NCBI GenBank assembly: GCA_012845835.1
Contig: JABAKD010000023.1
Span: 9,837,840-9,901,839, forward strand
Direction: 5' to 3'
Length of the DNA: 64,000 nt
Source: Undaria pinnatifida
Lineage: Eukaryota > Sar > Phaeophyceae > Laminariales > Alariaceae
Positions 30,880-42,996 of the stretch are shown here, piece after piece; position 1 is the first letter of the stretch, and the number at the start of each line of letters is the position of its first letter. The position numbers and the translations under genes are program-made. Below the pieces are notes generated by a model. The model was not told where the DNA came from and searched no databases. It worked only from the letters and a program-made list of their open reading frames with translations.

Positions 30880-33140
30880 TTGCCGCATTCAAAGTATGGC
30901 ACTTAAGTCTTGTTCGTTTTTCGTTGACCTTCATGGGCGCCTTGATCCTAAACTCGCGCCCAAGTTGTTCCAATGTTTTACAGTGCGACGAGTGTTTGCC
31001 TTTGTGGTTTTGCTTCCGCCTTCTACCGCCGATGTAGCCTGCCCACGTTTCGTGCATACCGACGAACCATGGCGCTTCCGAACCATGTCGAGGTTTTCTA
31101 TCGTGTCGTTCCCACCTCGCCTAATAATGGGATTGGTGACAACATGGACGCCTTCCGCGTTATTTCGCTTCGTTTTTCGCGAGGCATTACCTCCTTTCTT
31201 GTTGCTGTCGGACTTTCCTTGCCCCTTGGCATACTTCCCTTCTGTTGTTGGACATTTCTTGCTTTTTGGCGTACTTCTTCCCACGACTGACGTCGCTGCA
31301 CTTTAGCCCCAGTCACTTGGTATTACGGCATTTCAGCTACTATTGCTGCTGTCTGTGGTCCCATGTTGACCACCACTGGCTTCACATTGAGAACCCCCCG
31401 TAGATTCCACGTTAGCGGTCTCGTGCTGACTCTCCAGCCCATCTGTCGGTTTTCTTTGGCCTCTGCCATTTTCTTTGGTCGTACCTGCCCCCAAGACCCC
31501 CTTGCTATCGGGCTCCGTTCTTGCTTGGTAGCCAGCGGATTTATTCCCCTGGACCACTATTTCTTACCTTTTTTCTCTCGGCACCGCTGCGCCTACTGTC
31601 CGACGACGCTGACCCCCGTCCTGGCTTTGCAGCCGACAGGTCTTGTTTCTCTCGGTCACTTTTTCTTGTTTCTTTTCGGCATACCTGCCCATAGGGTTTA
31701 ACTACACCTGCCTTAATCATGGGTTTACAGCCCGTCCTGACTGTGCAGTCCACAGGCCGTCCCCTCCTGGCCCCCGTTTTGCTCTTGGCTTGTTGGCGTA
31801 CTTGTCGCATCGGTCCCATGTTTTGACCCCTGTTTGGCTTCGCAGCCAATTTAGGCTTTCCAAGTTGACCCCCTTTCGTGTTGTGTTTTCGGCGAAGTCG
31901 CTTTCGGAGGAATGCATTCGCTACGTACCTAGTGTTGCTCGTTTTCTGAAAGTAGCCTTTCAAGGTCCTTTGCTATAGACCCTTCTTTTTTGTCAGCGTG
32001 CAATACGTTGCTATGACACGATTTGCCTACTTCCTGTTTTCCCGTGCATTTTCTCGGTTACCCTTCTAGGGTTGCTCCACGTTAGCGACCCCGTGTTCCC
32101 GACGTATAGCACCCATCTGCGGCTTTCTTCATATTATCTTTGTTCCCTGCATTTTTCTGGAGCTAGACACTTCCAGCGCTGTTTTGAGCTGAACGAGTAT
32201 CTTCTTGTTGATCCCATTTTTGGCTTGCTTTGTTATGGTTGAATAGCCTCGCTACGTTTGCTGGCATTGTTCCCGTTATTTGTTAGCCTCTCAAGGTGTC
32301 ATATGTCGACTCTCGGCTTCCGATAGTACCCTCCGTCTTTCTGTGTCTACGTTTCAGTTTCGCCCTTGTTTGCGTATAGCTCTGGCTAGGAGACCTCACC
32401 ACTTATTTCTTCCCGTTTTCCTGGTACTGTACCCAGATGGCTACTACTTTAGGGTACTCCACTGTTGCCCCCCCCGGTTGAGCTTTCCGGCGTACCACAC
32501 GCGCCTCCAGTACCACCATTTTGGTGTTGCCTGTGTCACTGTTTAGATGTATCTCTCTGCGTTTTAACGATTTGTCTTGGTAGCCTCGGTTTTCCGTTCT
32601 ACAGTTCGACCAAGGGCCTTATGCTAGCCTCCTAGGTCCCACATTACAGCCCCTGTGCTTCCGTTACACCTCAGCGTACTGGTTCTTTTTGGCTTTCGAC
32701 CAATGGTCCCACGTCAGCCTTCCAGGTCCAACCTTGCGGACCCTGACATTATTTTAGGCACTGTTCTTTGTTTTCTCTTGTTTCAGGCTCTTTGGCTTCT
32801 GCCTTTCGATTAATGGCCCGACGCTTGCGTACTTCTTCGCGTCTTGGTTGTTTCTCTTTCACCGTCCAACCGATGGCCCCACGTCAGCTGTCCGTGTCCA
32901 ACGTAGCGATCTCTGACGTTATTTCAGGTAGTGTTCCTTGATTTCTCTATTATCTTCCGGCGAATGGCCGACCGCCCGCCCCTTCAGCACTATGCTTCAA
33001 GCCGTAAACTTGTCTGGCCTTCACAGCGTGACACGTATTCCCTTATTCTCTCGTGACCTGGTTTCCGCGTCTACACCTTCTTCTTTAGCCCCCTTCGCAT
33101 CCTTGCGCTCAGTGGCCGCGCCCTTAGTGTTATCGTAGGC
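30880..33140. other. Strand-asymmetric (pyrimidine-rich +) block, repetitive, no proven gene
   Basis: For more than 2 kb the + strand is rich in T and C, so minus-strand frames are Lys/Arg/Gly/Ser-rich (for example 30931-31284 and 31541-31963). It has loose internal periodicity: GACCAATGGTCCCACGTCAG at about 32698 recurs as a diverged CCAACCGATGGCCCCACGTC at about 32866. It could be an eroded basic gag-like or ORF1-like protein on the minus strand, or simply a biased satellite. No zinc knuckle is seen. Confidence 0.4.
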
Positions 33141-33397
33141 CGAAAGCTACTGGTATACCGTAGGTACATACCCTTTCTCGAGCTCTCACGGTTGTGAGCT
33201 CCATCATATATCAGGGTTGTATATCTTGCAATGAGGCGTTTAAGCCTCATTAATACGAGGTGTGGGGGAATCTATAGCCTCATTATATAGTTTGTTTCGA
33301 ATAGCCGCATCTTCGATCCCCTTTCCAATTTTGGATGTTTTGTTGACATCCTTTGATTGGGAGGTGACCTGCATCTACGACTATTCAGGGTGGCCTA

Positions 33398-33798
33398 GTG
33401 TAATGGAGTGCCCTCCGTAGAAGGATAGTTTATAGATTCGACGTGAAACCATATCATGGTTGAGGTGAAACCACGTGACAATAGATGTCACATTCACGTC
33501 AAGGCCATCATAGATGGGCGATAATGTAGGTGACGATGATGGGACAAGCAGGACGCCCCACATCTCACTACCTGCTCTACCAGCTCTACCTGCTATACTT
33601 GCTCTGCCTGCACTACCGTGTGCCAAGGGCCTGTTTTTTCTGTCTATTAGAGTTCAATGTAGGGGAAATAATGCACAAGCTTTTGAGTCTATCCAGCGAG
33701 CCATGAGGAGAGACCAAACAAGGGCACCGGAACCCATGAGGAGCACGCTTCCCAACACCGACCAACCACGCACCCCCCACTCGGAGTACCACTACACA
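33398..33798 (-). repeat. Repeat family F3, copy B (complete)
   Basis: About 400 bp. The ends read GTGTAATGGAGTGCC and, inverted, GTGTAGTGGTACTCC, a short imperfect terminal inverted repeat. It matches copy A (29697-30082) and, in reverse, copy C (52321-52744). No open frame of note. The minus strand has tRNA-like A-box and B-box sequences. Confidence 0.8.
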
Positions 33799-33799
33799 C

Positions 33800-36070
33800 G
33801 GTAAAATATATATTTAGAATGGAACCTCTCGCAAAATTGAAGCCAGCCGTGCTTACTTTTTCTGGTAATTTCTACGTTTGATTGGCATCGAGACCTCGTT
33901 GGAGTTCTCCGAGTTTTGCGGTTTGTCCTTTTTATGCCAAACGTTTCTCAACATGCTTCTGGCCGCCTGGGCTCCACAAGCGAGGGACTATAGATCAGTA
34001 GTATGACAATGTTTCTAGTGTATATTTTTGTCTCAGAACTGTTGCGTAAAATGTTCTGCAAGTCTTTCGCTAACGAACGCGTTCCAGGTCCTACTTTTGG
34101 GTAGGTATTGAGCTCCTCACGATAGGAGCTCAGGAAACTATTGGAATCTGCTGCACCGCCTTCGTGGGATGACTCCTTCAATATTTCGACCACTGTCTAC
34201 TGCACTATTATATTGAAAAGAACGCTCTACTTCCAGGGTTGTACAGTGTTTGAGGGCCAAACGCGTTCTCTGGCCAACCCCTATAGGTTATGCCTCCGGG
34301 GTAATTGGGAAAACCCCAATCCCACCCCACACACCGATGCCGCCCATTAAGTTACTGGGGCTATTAAATAGTCTTGGATTGAGAATTTAGGTTCGGTCGG
34401 GATCCGTTCCCAGCCGGACGCCGTGAACGCGTAAGAGTGGACCGTAAACGTGTGGCTTGTAAAAAGCGTGGTGCAGTTGTTACCACGACTACGAGAAGCT
34501 GCACCCGTCGCACACGCCGCATTCGATTAACTTGATGCGCTTCACGTTGTCGAGTAAGTCACAGAGCCATCCGCGCTTCGTAATAGAAGAGACCTAAAGG
34601 CGGAAGTGACGAATGGGCGAGCCCTCCCCGCCCAGTCGTAGCTCAGGTCATAGACCTACATATTAATTGCAGCAGGCCAACACCTGAACGGAGTTGGCCA
34701 CCCACCCTCAGGTGTGTTTCGCGGTCCAGCATCATTACAGGACATCACGTATCAATTACCTGGTACTATTTGTAAAATATGATGGGAGACACATTGACCT
34801 GCGCGCAAAAGCCCCTGGTCAACTGGCAAGAGGATCAAACACTGCGCCGCCCCCCCCCGCCATACCCTTAGTCCTTGTGTGAACTATCCTACGCACAAAA
34901 CATTCGTGTTTCACGTTGGCGTACACTACATGGGTTAAAATAATATATTCTAAGGCAGTTTTCCTCGCATCGCGTGTCGCGCTGATATCGTCCCCAACCG
35001 TTTGGATATAGGGACCTCCGACTAAATTTTGCGGTATCCGTGACCTCGCTTTGGCTCCCCCCAAACCGAAGCACCCCTCAAAGACTTCGCTCTGCCTATC
35101 CTCCGTGGTCATATCCGACGGGTGCTGCGCACGAGGAAGGTATACCTTTTTCTGGCGAACCTATGGGGCGTTTACATAAAAAATGGCTGGAATTCGTTCA
35201 GAATTGGCTAAACGTTTGCTTTTAGTACCTAGGGCATGGGTTTGTACATAAACTGACGCCTATCGGCTGCCCCCAACAAATCTTGGAGTGATGTGTGTAT
35301 CTCCTCAAGGGACGAGCTTAAACAAACATCAATTTTGTGGTATCTCCACCGAAGCGTGCGACCGTTGCCACTGCAGAAGGCTGACTGCTAGGGCATTATT
35401 TTTTCAGTGGATAGCGATGACGCGAGAAAGACACTGCTCGGTTCGTTGCGAGCTTAAGCACCCGTGTTGTTTGTACGTCTGCGATATGAATCCGCAATGG
35501 ATCGATCAGCGACGCTGCTCTCGTAACAGAGCACGTATTATTTCTTTTTATCGGTGGGGTACAGAATGTCTCGTGCGTGTGGCTCGAACCCCAGTGGGGT
35601 GAAAACGGAACTACATCCCGACACCGTAGGTTTTATCGTCGTGTCAACCGTTGGCATCTTGACAACTCTCAGGAAACTTTTGATTGAGGACATGACCGCA
35701 TTCCTTAAAAAGTCCTCGTGGTGGGTGCTGCTACTTCGCGTTGCCAATATCGTATATGTATACCTGGTTGTTATATCGTCTCACATATCCAGCGCTGCCA
35801 ATCCCTCGCCTGCCCCGATGCTCTCCCGCCTACTATGAAGAAGTGTACTACACACACAACGGTCGTTAGTTGGAACCCACTATACACCTGCAACTTCTGA
35901 AAATCGTGGACGCGTTCCCCGATAGGAAGAGCCACTTGAAGTGACTCTTTTTTTGTTCTGGAATGGCGCGGTTCCTTGACCGTGCAGGGTGGTCGGGAAA
36001 TGCCAACAAGTACGTCATGCAACACGTTTCTTTTTAGTACCATATTGTCTACGGCTGATTGCTCATCGGA
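33800..36070. other. Gene-poor, low-copy repeat fragments
   Basis: Frames are short. GAGCTCCT...AGGAGCTC palindromes occur at about 34112-34133 and again as GAGCTCCTAACGTGAGGAGC at about 36401. An F2 fragment lies at 35555-35628. The + frame 35554-35838 has a hydrophobic patch but no recognisable family. Confidence 0.4.
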
Positions 36071-36072
36071 AC

Positions 36073-36348
36073 GATCAAGGCTACGATAGTAGTGGGGTAC
36101 CCCTAATTTTCAGACCCGGCTCTGAGGCGGTTTCGCGATTGGCTCTGTACCTCATCGACGAAACCACGTTCGTCCATTTTTTTGCTGCAGCGTAGCTGAC
36201 CATGCCTTTCCGTACTAATATCGAGAGTGTTGACCAGCACGAAAGCCTGCGACCGCAAGAAACAGGGGGTTCACTCGCTCCAGTGACACCGAGCCACTGC
36301 AAAACAAATTCTAAAAAAGAACCCTCGTTCACCGTAGCGTTGGTCAAA
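36073..36348. repeat. MITE family F2 copy
   Basis: The left end is CAAGGCTACGATAGTAGTGG. The right end is CACCGTAGCGTTGGTC, with GTTCACTCGCTCCAGTGACA just inside. About 276 bp, diverged from 29236-29508. Confidence 0.65.
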
Positions 36349-36637
36349 GGCGGTGTCCTCCCGCGGTAGGTGGTGCGGCAGACATCGAAGAAGAAACCTG
36401 AGCTCCTAACGTGAGGAGCTTAATCAATTTTTTCCCCGAAAAATGGCTTCCGAAGGCGTTCGTTGGCATAACCCGACCAAGCTTCGACCTAGACTAAGGC
36501 TAGGACTAACTTGTTGTTCTTCGCTTGAGGAGCTCAATCGGGCGAAAAAAATAGTAGTCAATCCAACAACTGCAACCCTTACCGTTGGATGACTCCGCAG
36601 TTTCGTGTGTATGTACGTTATGGAAACGTTTTCACCC

Positions 36638-36890
36638 GTTCTACGATAGGGGTGCAGCACTCTTATTGTGAGGTTTCCTTGATTTGGGAGACTAGGACCT
36701 CCCCAAAAACTGGTTCGGGGAAAACTGAAACTACTACACCGGATGAAAAATCCCATGGCCTATGTATACGACGAGGGTCGTGTCTCTACTATACAAAATT
36801 ACACATTTCCGAAGCTTTTTGGGTAGAGGAGACGCGTTATTCAGAAAACATTTACCGCGAAAAGTGCTACCTCTACCGTAACGCGCGTTG
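36638..36890 (+). repeat. MITE family F1, full copy (forward)
   Basis: It starts TTCTACGATAGGGGTGCAGC and ends GCTACCTCTACCGTAACGCG, which are inverted relative to each other. Interior landmarks are GGATGAAAAATCCCATGGCC and ATTCAGAAAACATTTACCGC. About 253 bp. Confidence 0.7.
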
Positions 36891-37490
36891 TTCAAGCGAG
36901 GTGAATACCTCCGAAAGCGAGAGGCCTATGAACGACCGTGCCTGCGGTAAGGAGGCGCTGTTTGGGCCTCGTTAAAACATGGCTCGATGTCACTCTCGCG
37001 CTAATGATCCGCCTGTTCCTTGTGCGGAGTTACATCATTTTTCGCGCTTGATAAAGTTAGGGGACATTAATCTATTTTTGAATGGAGTCGCTACGATGCG
37101 CGAAGAACGCCGCGCGTATTGTCGCTTTCTTTGTCTGTGACCATAACAAAGAGTTTTTCGTGCGAGTGTCGGTCAAACTCGGCATGGTGTCTCCCCTGCC
37201 GTCGCCTTGGCGGCAAGAAGATGGCACACTAGGAGCATAGGATGCACGACTGTTCCAGTAACTTCTCTGTGTACCGCGCTGAACTCCTTTTACATGTGCT
37301 AGTTTTCAGCGTCTTCACAACCTCGCCACAACTCATTATTCATGTTCGCCCGCTTCCCGCTGGTGTATGCGCAGGTGATGCTGCTACTCTTCGACCCAAC
37401 GACTCCTTAACACCCTAACGTGCTATCAATTCGTGTTTCACACTTGTATAATCCCCCGTGGTGCCTAGGTCAAGCGACGTCAAGAGGAAT
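36890..37490. other. Upstream region of the secreted-protein gene
   Basis: No repeat or RNA gene was recognised. This is the only stretch of about 600 bp in this part of the window without an obvious transposon, so it probably includes the promoter of the gene at 37492. I see no clear TATA box in it. Confidence 0.35.
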
Positions 37491-37491
37491 T

Positions 37492-38286
37492 ATGTACAAC
37501 GAGAGAGGGACGTCCACCACGACGGTCACAGCCTTACGTAGCGTGTTTTCGTCGGGGACGCTGTTGCTCCTGGCCTTGGCGGCCACTACGTCCGTCGTGC
37601 AGCGGGCTGATGGTGCGACAACCTTCACCACGGACTCCTCCACTAACGGCTCGACATCCACCACGGACTTCTCTACAGACGACTCAAACTTCCCCACGGA
37701 TGACCTCACAGACGACCTAACCTTCACCCCGGTCATCTACACAGACGACTCGACCTTCACCACGGAATCCTCCGCTAACGCCTCAACATCCACCACGGAC
37801 CTCTGGACAGACGACTCAACATTCCCCAGGGATGTCTTTACAGACGACTCAACCTTCATCCCGGTCATCTACACAGACGACTCAACCTTCACCACGGACT
37901 TTTCCACAGACGACTTTACATATGTGTGCCCAACCGTTGTTCAAGCCTGCACAGCCGATGAAACGTGCGCGAACTGCATCTCGACGGCAGTAGATAGCGG
38001 CGAGGAGATTACAGACTGCCGTATCGAGCTCGGCCACGACGAGATAGAGAGTTCAACAGTGACGTGCTCCGACAACATGGGAATCGCTTGTTGCTTGGAC
38101 AAAGTCGCCGATGAAGACTGCCTGGCGAACGACGAGTTCGCTGATTTTTTCCTTTGCTTGCTAGCGACGGTGGGATGCACGGACGATGAGATCACGTGCA
38201 GCGGCGCTAGTTCAATGTTCGGGGCCGTGTCGAAAGTTGTCGCTTTCTCCTGTGCTTCGGCGATTTTGTTGCCCCTTCTGCTGTGA
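37492..38286 (+). CDS. Secreted, probably GPI-anchored Thr/Asp-rich and Cys-rich protein
   Basis: 264 residues from the ATG at 37492; the frame is open further upstream (to 37420) but has no ATG there. Residues about 15-40 form a signal peptide with core TLLLLALAATTSVV. Residues about 42-143 are an acidic Thr/Ser repeat built on TDDSTFT-like units. At DNA level a block is duplicated at a 132-bp (44-codon) spacing (CCTTCA(C/T)CCCGGTCATCTAC at 37721 and 37853). Residues about 144-236 hold 12 cysteines, including C-x4-C-x2-C and a CC pair, an extracellular disulphide-rich domain I do not recognise. The C-terminus ends in a hydrophobic tail, VVAFSCASAILLPLLL, after small residues (SGASS), as in GPI-anchored proteins. 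Likely a wall or surface protein. Codon use is regular and the frame is intact. It is the best gene in the window. Confidence 0.8.
   Translation: MYNERGTSTTTVTALRSVFSSGTLLLLALAATTSVVQRADGATTFTTDSSTNGSTSTTDFSTDDSNFPTDDLTDDLTFTPVIYTDDSTFTTESSANASTSTTDLWTDDSTFPRDVFTDDSTFIPVIYTDDSTFTTDFSTDDFTYVCPTVVQACTADETCANCISTAVDSGEEITDCRIELGHDEIESSTVTCSDNMGIACCLDKVADEDCLANDEFADFFLCLLATVGCTDDEITCSGASSMFGAVSKVVAFSCASAILLPLLL
37640..37915 (+). repeat. In-frame coding repeat of the surface protein
   Basis: Imperfect repeats of ACAGACGACTCAACCTTCACC length multiples encode T-D-D-S-T-F-T units. Two longer copies lie 132 bp apart, keeping the reading frame. This is typical of expansion and contraction in wall proteins. 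Confidence 0.75.
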
Positions 38287-38299
38287 GTCAGGAAGTAAG

Positions 38300-39490
38300 T
38301 GTACACGGAATGAAGACGAAAAAAAGGGTCAGCTAAATTTTAGAGCCGCCAGGTTGCTTGCCTGTAGCCTTTAGACTGATCGTCACGCTATGCAGCAACC
38401 AAAGTAGTGGTGCACGCTTTGGACGGCGAGATAGAGACCATCTCGTGAGAGGGGGCAAACGTCGGCGAATAACTCCCTGCTGACCCTCGTTCCGTTGCCC
38501 TTGTCTCGGCGGTTACCCGGGCGGTGTAAATGGACATTTCCCCTTGCCACAACGGGGCCGCCAAGGACACATGTACAGGTGGGAAAGAAGTTTTGGAAAA
38601 CCGATATATGTTTTCCTCTTAGGAACCGATAGCCGTACGGAGGACGAGAACACTTTCCGGGTAGCTAATGTCGTGCAATTATCCGGGGGAGTTTTTGAGT
38701 GCTTCGGATATTCTTCATGGGCGTTCATGTTGCGGCGGCCGCTCACCTTAGGGCCTTCCTTAGCCGTGGAAAATGTTGTAAGAAAAATCGTCAAAATGCA
38801 CGCCGGGGCGCAATTCCTGGCAGAGTATCGGCCGTCTAAGCAGACCACGGCGTTCCGGCAGAGGTCCTTCGAAGTTGATATGGTTTCAGGAAGGAGTGTG
38901 TCACACCGCCAGTTTTTGACCGTCGCTCCATAACCCGTCGTTCCAACGGGAATCTCGAGCACATGAGTTGTTTTTTATGCAGCTTTTGCTAAAGAGAGGG
39001 CATGTAGTAGATTGTTGTTTGGAGCAACCGCTTTTGTGGGCATGACTACGAATAGAGGGGGGAGGGGGGGGGTACCCCAACTTTCCACCGAGGGTATTCA
39101 CCCAGGCATGTGGCGCATTATCTCTACAAAATTCTGATTCATGAACATTAGTTGGTGGCGAAGGGAAGCGAGCGATTCCGCGGCGGTGGTCGCAAGGCGA
39201 ACTCGCAAGGCACAAAAGACGCTTGAGACTGGAACCAAACGGAGCAGCCACGAGCACGCGAGTGCCCAATATCCAACACTGGAAACAGAGGATCTCTAAT
39301 CGCCCCCGACTGGTGTAGGGTTCATCTTCTCATACGGTATTATTCTCGGTCTTGACAACAATCGGCCTCCCGAACGGCTGACACCAGTGAAGCGTTAGCG
39401 AAGCCGGCCGCGTGCGCAACGATAGAAGTTGCATTTCATTTCGTGTACGGGGGACGCGTGCATCAACTGAGGTCGAGATTTTTGTTTGGA
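38300..39490. other. No gene recognised
   Basis: Two overlapping frames of 129 (+, 38544-38933) and 149 (-, 38513-38962) codons occupy the same DNA. Neither resembles a family. G/C runs occur at 39059-39073. Confidence 0.35.
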
Positions 39491-39492
39491 CA

Positions 39493-39770
39493 CATGCTAC
39501 ATACAGAGGTGGCACATTTCGTGTTTGGAAGTTGTATCATTCGATGACAGGGCTCCTCAACCCACACCTGTCGCAAATTTCGTACTTGTAGGGCATGTTT
39601 TTGCGTGATTCTCGTGGTGCACCTATGCCAGGGGATTATTCATCCAGTCTATTGACTAGTCATTTGATCCTTTCGAAAAATATAGTTTTTGGGAGATGTC
39701 TTAATCCCCGAAAGGGAAGGCGACCTCACAAAAAAACACGTGGTGCACCTCTATCGTAGGACGCGCGTCT
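39493..39770 (-). repeat. MITE family F1, full copy (reverse)
   Basis: It begins CATGCTACATACAGAGGTGG and ends GTGCACCTCTATCGTAGGAC. Interior: TTCGATGACAGGGCTCCTCA, GGGGATTATTCATCC and GGGAGATGTCTTAATCC. About 278 bp. It lies head to head with the next copy, only 18 bp away. Confidence 0.75.
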
Positions 39771-39788
39771 TTTCGAAAACTAAATGGC

Positions 39789-40041
39789 GAGTGCTGCCGT
39801 AGAGGTGCACCGTTTTGTTTTGGGGTTCCTCGGCTTGGGAACTTAGGACCTGCAACAAAAACAACACTGATTTTGGACAAAAAACCAAAACCAAAACCGG
39901 ATGAAACATCCCATGACCTAGGTACACAACAAGAGCGCTATGCATAAAAATGGCCTATTTCCGACGATTTTTGGTGAAGGAGCGCCGACATTTTTATATA
40001 AAAAGCAGCCAAAACGTGATACCTCTATCGTAGCACGCGTC
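39789..40041 (+). repeat. MITE family F1, full copy (forward)
   Basis: It starts GAGTGCTGCCGTAGAGGTGC and ends ACCTCTATCGTAGCACGCGT. Interior: TTGGGGTTCCTCGGCTTGGG, CCGGATGAAACATCCCATGA and TTCCGACGATTTTTGGTGAA. Together with the preceding copy it forms an inverted pair of about 550 bp. Confidence 0.75.
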
Positions 40042-40685
40042 AAATTCGGATTGAAAGGCTCCTTAACTCAGGTCGGGGCTAAGGTGGATCGGTTTCCCCC
40101 ATCGTCACGGCCGAGGGCCGAGCCCCTCCCACGAGAGACTCCATGCCTCACTGACAATAGCACGTTCTAAGAAATCTTAGTTCGGCCCGGCGTAGTCAAC
40201 AATCCCACTGCTGGCGGTTCACATCGGAAGATTGAAACAGGACAAAAGCCCAAGACCGCGCACAAGAAACGGGTGGATCACCCGCAGAGTGACACCGAGC
40301 CACTACCGTTGCATTGGTCCGGATTACCGTGTCGGCACGTCGGCCTTGCTTTGATATCGTTTATCGGGTTGCACTTGCATTTTGTTTTTTGTTTTTTTTT
40401 GGTGAGGGAATAGCACTTCGAAAGTGAACAAGAACTCAGGGCGATAACAACTGACGCTGTCACACCCTATCGTGTACGGTTCGTCAGGGCTGACGAGACT
40501 CTCCACCACCGGAACCCCGCGCGAGAGATACTGTTGGGATCCGGTGTGGGATGTCCAAAAGCTTTGTTGTATTTCTACGCCCCTCGGGGTTGCTCATCGG
40601 GCATGCATGGATATAGGGCAAGCAAAGCGTGATTCTTGTATCAGAGTCAGTCGCTGGGCGAGTTGCGAAGGTGGTGAAGTTGGGA

Positions 40686-40964
40686 ATGGCCAAGGTTACC
40701 GTTGGTGGGCCATTTCGCTCCTCGTGACTCGAGATTACCCACGCAAGCGACAGGCCCGATTTCTTTGCGGTCTAAGCATTCTCGTTTCTTTTTGTTCGAC
40801 GATTTGAATCCGCCACAATGGAATGGTCAGCCACGCTGCGTTAAAACGGTTGTCCTAACGTATTTTTTTTCGTGAGAGGTAGGGAGTCACTCGTGCCAGT
40901 GGCCCACAGCCAGTTCGGCGGAAATGGGGGTATTAACATCCCCCGTACCGCAGCCTTAGTCGAA
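40686..40964. repeat. MITE family F2 copy
   Basis: The left end is GGCCAAGGTTACCGTTGGTG. The right end is CCCCCGTACCGCAGCCTTAG, with GGGAGTCACTCGTGCCAGTG inside it. About 279 bp. Confidence 0.65.
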
Positions 40965-40999
40965 CGTCTGTTGAATGAAGATGCTACCGGTATCGTAGC

Positions 41000-42745
41000 G
41001 CTCTCGTGCGTCCGGACCTACTTCCTGTGTGAACAGCCGAACCCTGATAACACCGTAAGGGCTGCTGCACGGTCGAACCCTGAAAGGTTATTGCTCGTGG
41101 GGGCTGCTCAACGGCGGCCCTCTACCAACCACGGTTTGGCTCGATTCGGGTTATGTTTTTTCGTGTTTTGTTCTACGGGTCCTAACCCATTTAGCAACTG
41201 TGTACCGGGCTAAGCATGCGCTTTCTGAACGTTGGATAGTGGGTGAAGTGTAGATCGACTCGGAAGCGAGCAGCCGCAAAACCATTGCGTCATTTGGTGT
41301 AATAGCATGCCCCTGTGGAGGTGATCGGACGTTTGGGCCAAGTGGTTTCTGACCACTAGGTCTGCACCACTCGTGAACAAATGTAACCACTCAAAACAAA
41401 AAAAATGATCCCACCAGGGGTTTGGAGCACAGTTCATTGTTCCCCCCCCCACATATGGCGTACGATCCCCTTGATCAGAGTTTTTCAAGAAGTTTCCCAA
41501 ATGGCTAGTGCTGGGTGTGGTGTGTGGAATTGTTTTCTCAGCGAGGTGTTTCAGAAAAACGTCAGGAGTGTGTGACCTATCGTAGCAGGCGTATGAATTT
41601 GGACACGATGCCTGTATTCCCTACATTGAGATGTGATAATCCAGATAACACATGATGATGACATGATGAGACGTAAATGCCCATGATCTCAAGACGAGAT
41701 GAGCAGAGACGGACACCAGGCGGACACGAAGTACACGCATTTGCTTTGTGTTCTGGAGCACGATTATAGTGAAATGACGCAGATGACAGATTGGGGATTT
41801 CTGGCGGGGGAGGGCAGTGGCGGAAGGTTGATTGAGGTGAAGTTGGCAGGGTAAGCTCGTCCGGATTGTGCAAGCCTTTCTTGTACCTCTGCTTCGATCA
41901 ATCCGACAGGTGAGATGGAACCCTAGGGTGTCGATGCCACCCTGAGATCCGTTGCACCCTCTGTTGCGATTTGCCGTCCCTTATGGTACGTGTCTATGTT
42001 CGAGTACCCTTCTTATGAACCATGGAATGGTTCACGTGACCCGCGATTTTCATTCATGCCCACAATCGTACCGTGTGCTGTTGGATTGTGCAGGAGATTT
42101 TTGCAGATCTTCTGGCATCGAAGAAATTTATACGCCGAAATGTCTGGTACTTGGTATGTCGTTATCTGCTGTACATTCTAACCGAGCTCACCCGTGAGAT
42201 TATGCATTGCGTTGGCTTTACATTTGGTTGACACGCACGCCGTTGGGTCAGGCATATATATATATATATACAGATCGTCACCCGAGGATCCTCATCACCG
42301 CTTTATTGTTGTTTTAACCGTACCTGTTGCAGTTGTCCAAACGAGCAAAATACCCACCGTGACTGGGGTAGCTTGCATTAATCAACCCATTTCTGCATGA
42401 TGATGACGGCGATCCTCGTACCCGAAGGACGATCTGGTGTCTCTAGAATGTTCGGACACCGTTCGTGGTACGCCTGGCCACGGAAATGTTCGTCGGGGTC
42501 ACTTTCAATGCTTTCTCACCACCAGAGTATGGGCCGGACATGAACCCACTCGGAGGAGGAGAGACTCGAACAATTTGGGTTCACCCAGCATGGGTCACAT
42601 CACATTCTAAAGGCTTTTATTTTTTCAGCAACGTGGTGCAGCACCGAGGTGTATGGACGCGTATTTTGCAATTTTTGAATAGGCCGTGCAAGAGGCTCGC
42701 CTATTTAACAAGGGTGAGTGGGTGGCGAGTGGATAAAAAGGTAAG
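41000..42745. other. No gene recognised; repeat fragments
   Basis: An F1 end fragment (CCTATCGTAGCAGGCG) lies at about 41577-41592. A TA dinucleotide run lies at about 42253-42271. A TGATGATGACATGATGAG-type stretch lies at about 41650. Frames are short. Confidence 0.4.
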
Positions 42746-42749
42746 ACGA

Positions 42750-42996
42750 CGCGCGCCACGGCAAGGGTGCAACACATTTTGTCTGAGGTTCTTCAATATG
42801 GTAGCTTACGACCCCTCCCGAAAGCTGACGTGGAGAAAAATAGAACTTCTACCAGATTAAAAACCCCATTGCCTAGGTATACAATAAGAATCATGCAGAA
42901 CCGATAACCTCTTTCTGACAAATTTGGGTTGAGGAGCCCCGTCATTCAGAAATCAGTTCACACGGAAACTTCCATCTCTTTCGTAGCACGCGTCTG
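42750..42996 (+). repeat. MITE family F1, full copy (forward)
   Basis: It starts near GCGCGCCACGGCAAGGGTGC and ends CATCTCTTTCGTAGCACGCG. Interior: CCCATTGCCTAGGTATACAA, TTTGGGTTGAGGAGCCCCGT and CATTCAGAAATCAGTTCAC. About 245 bp. Confidence 0.7.

Noticed and set aside
38513..38962. 149-codon minus and 129-codon plus frames
   Set aside because: Mutually overlapping, no recognisable domain, no splice or start context that favours either.
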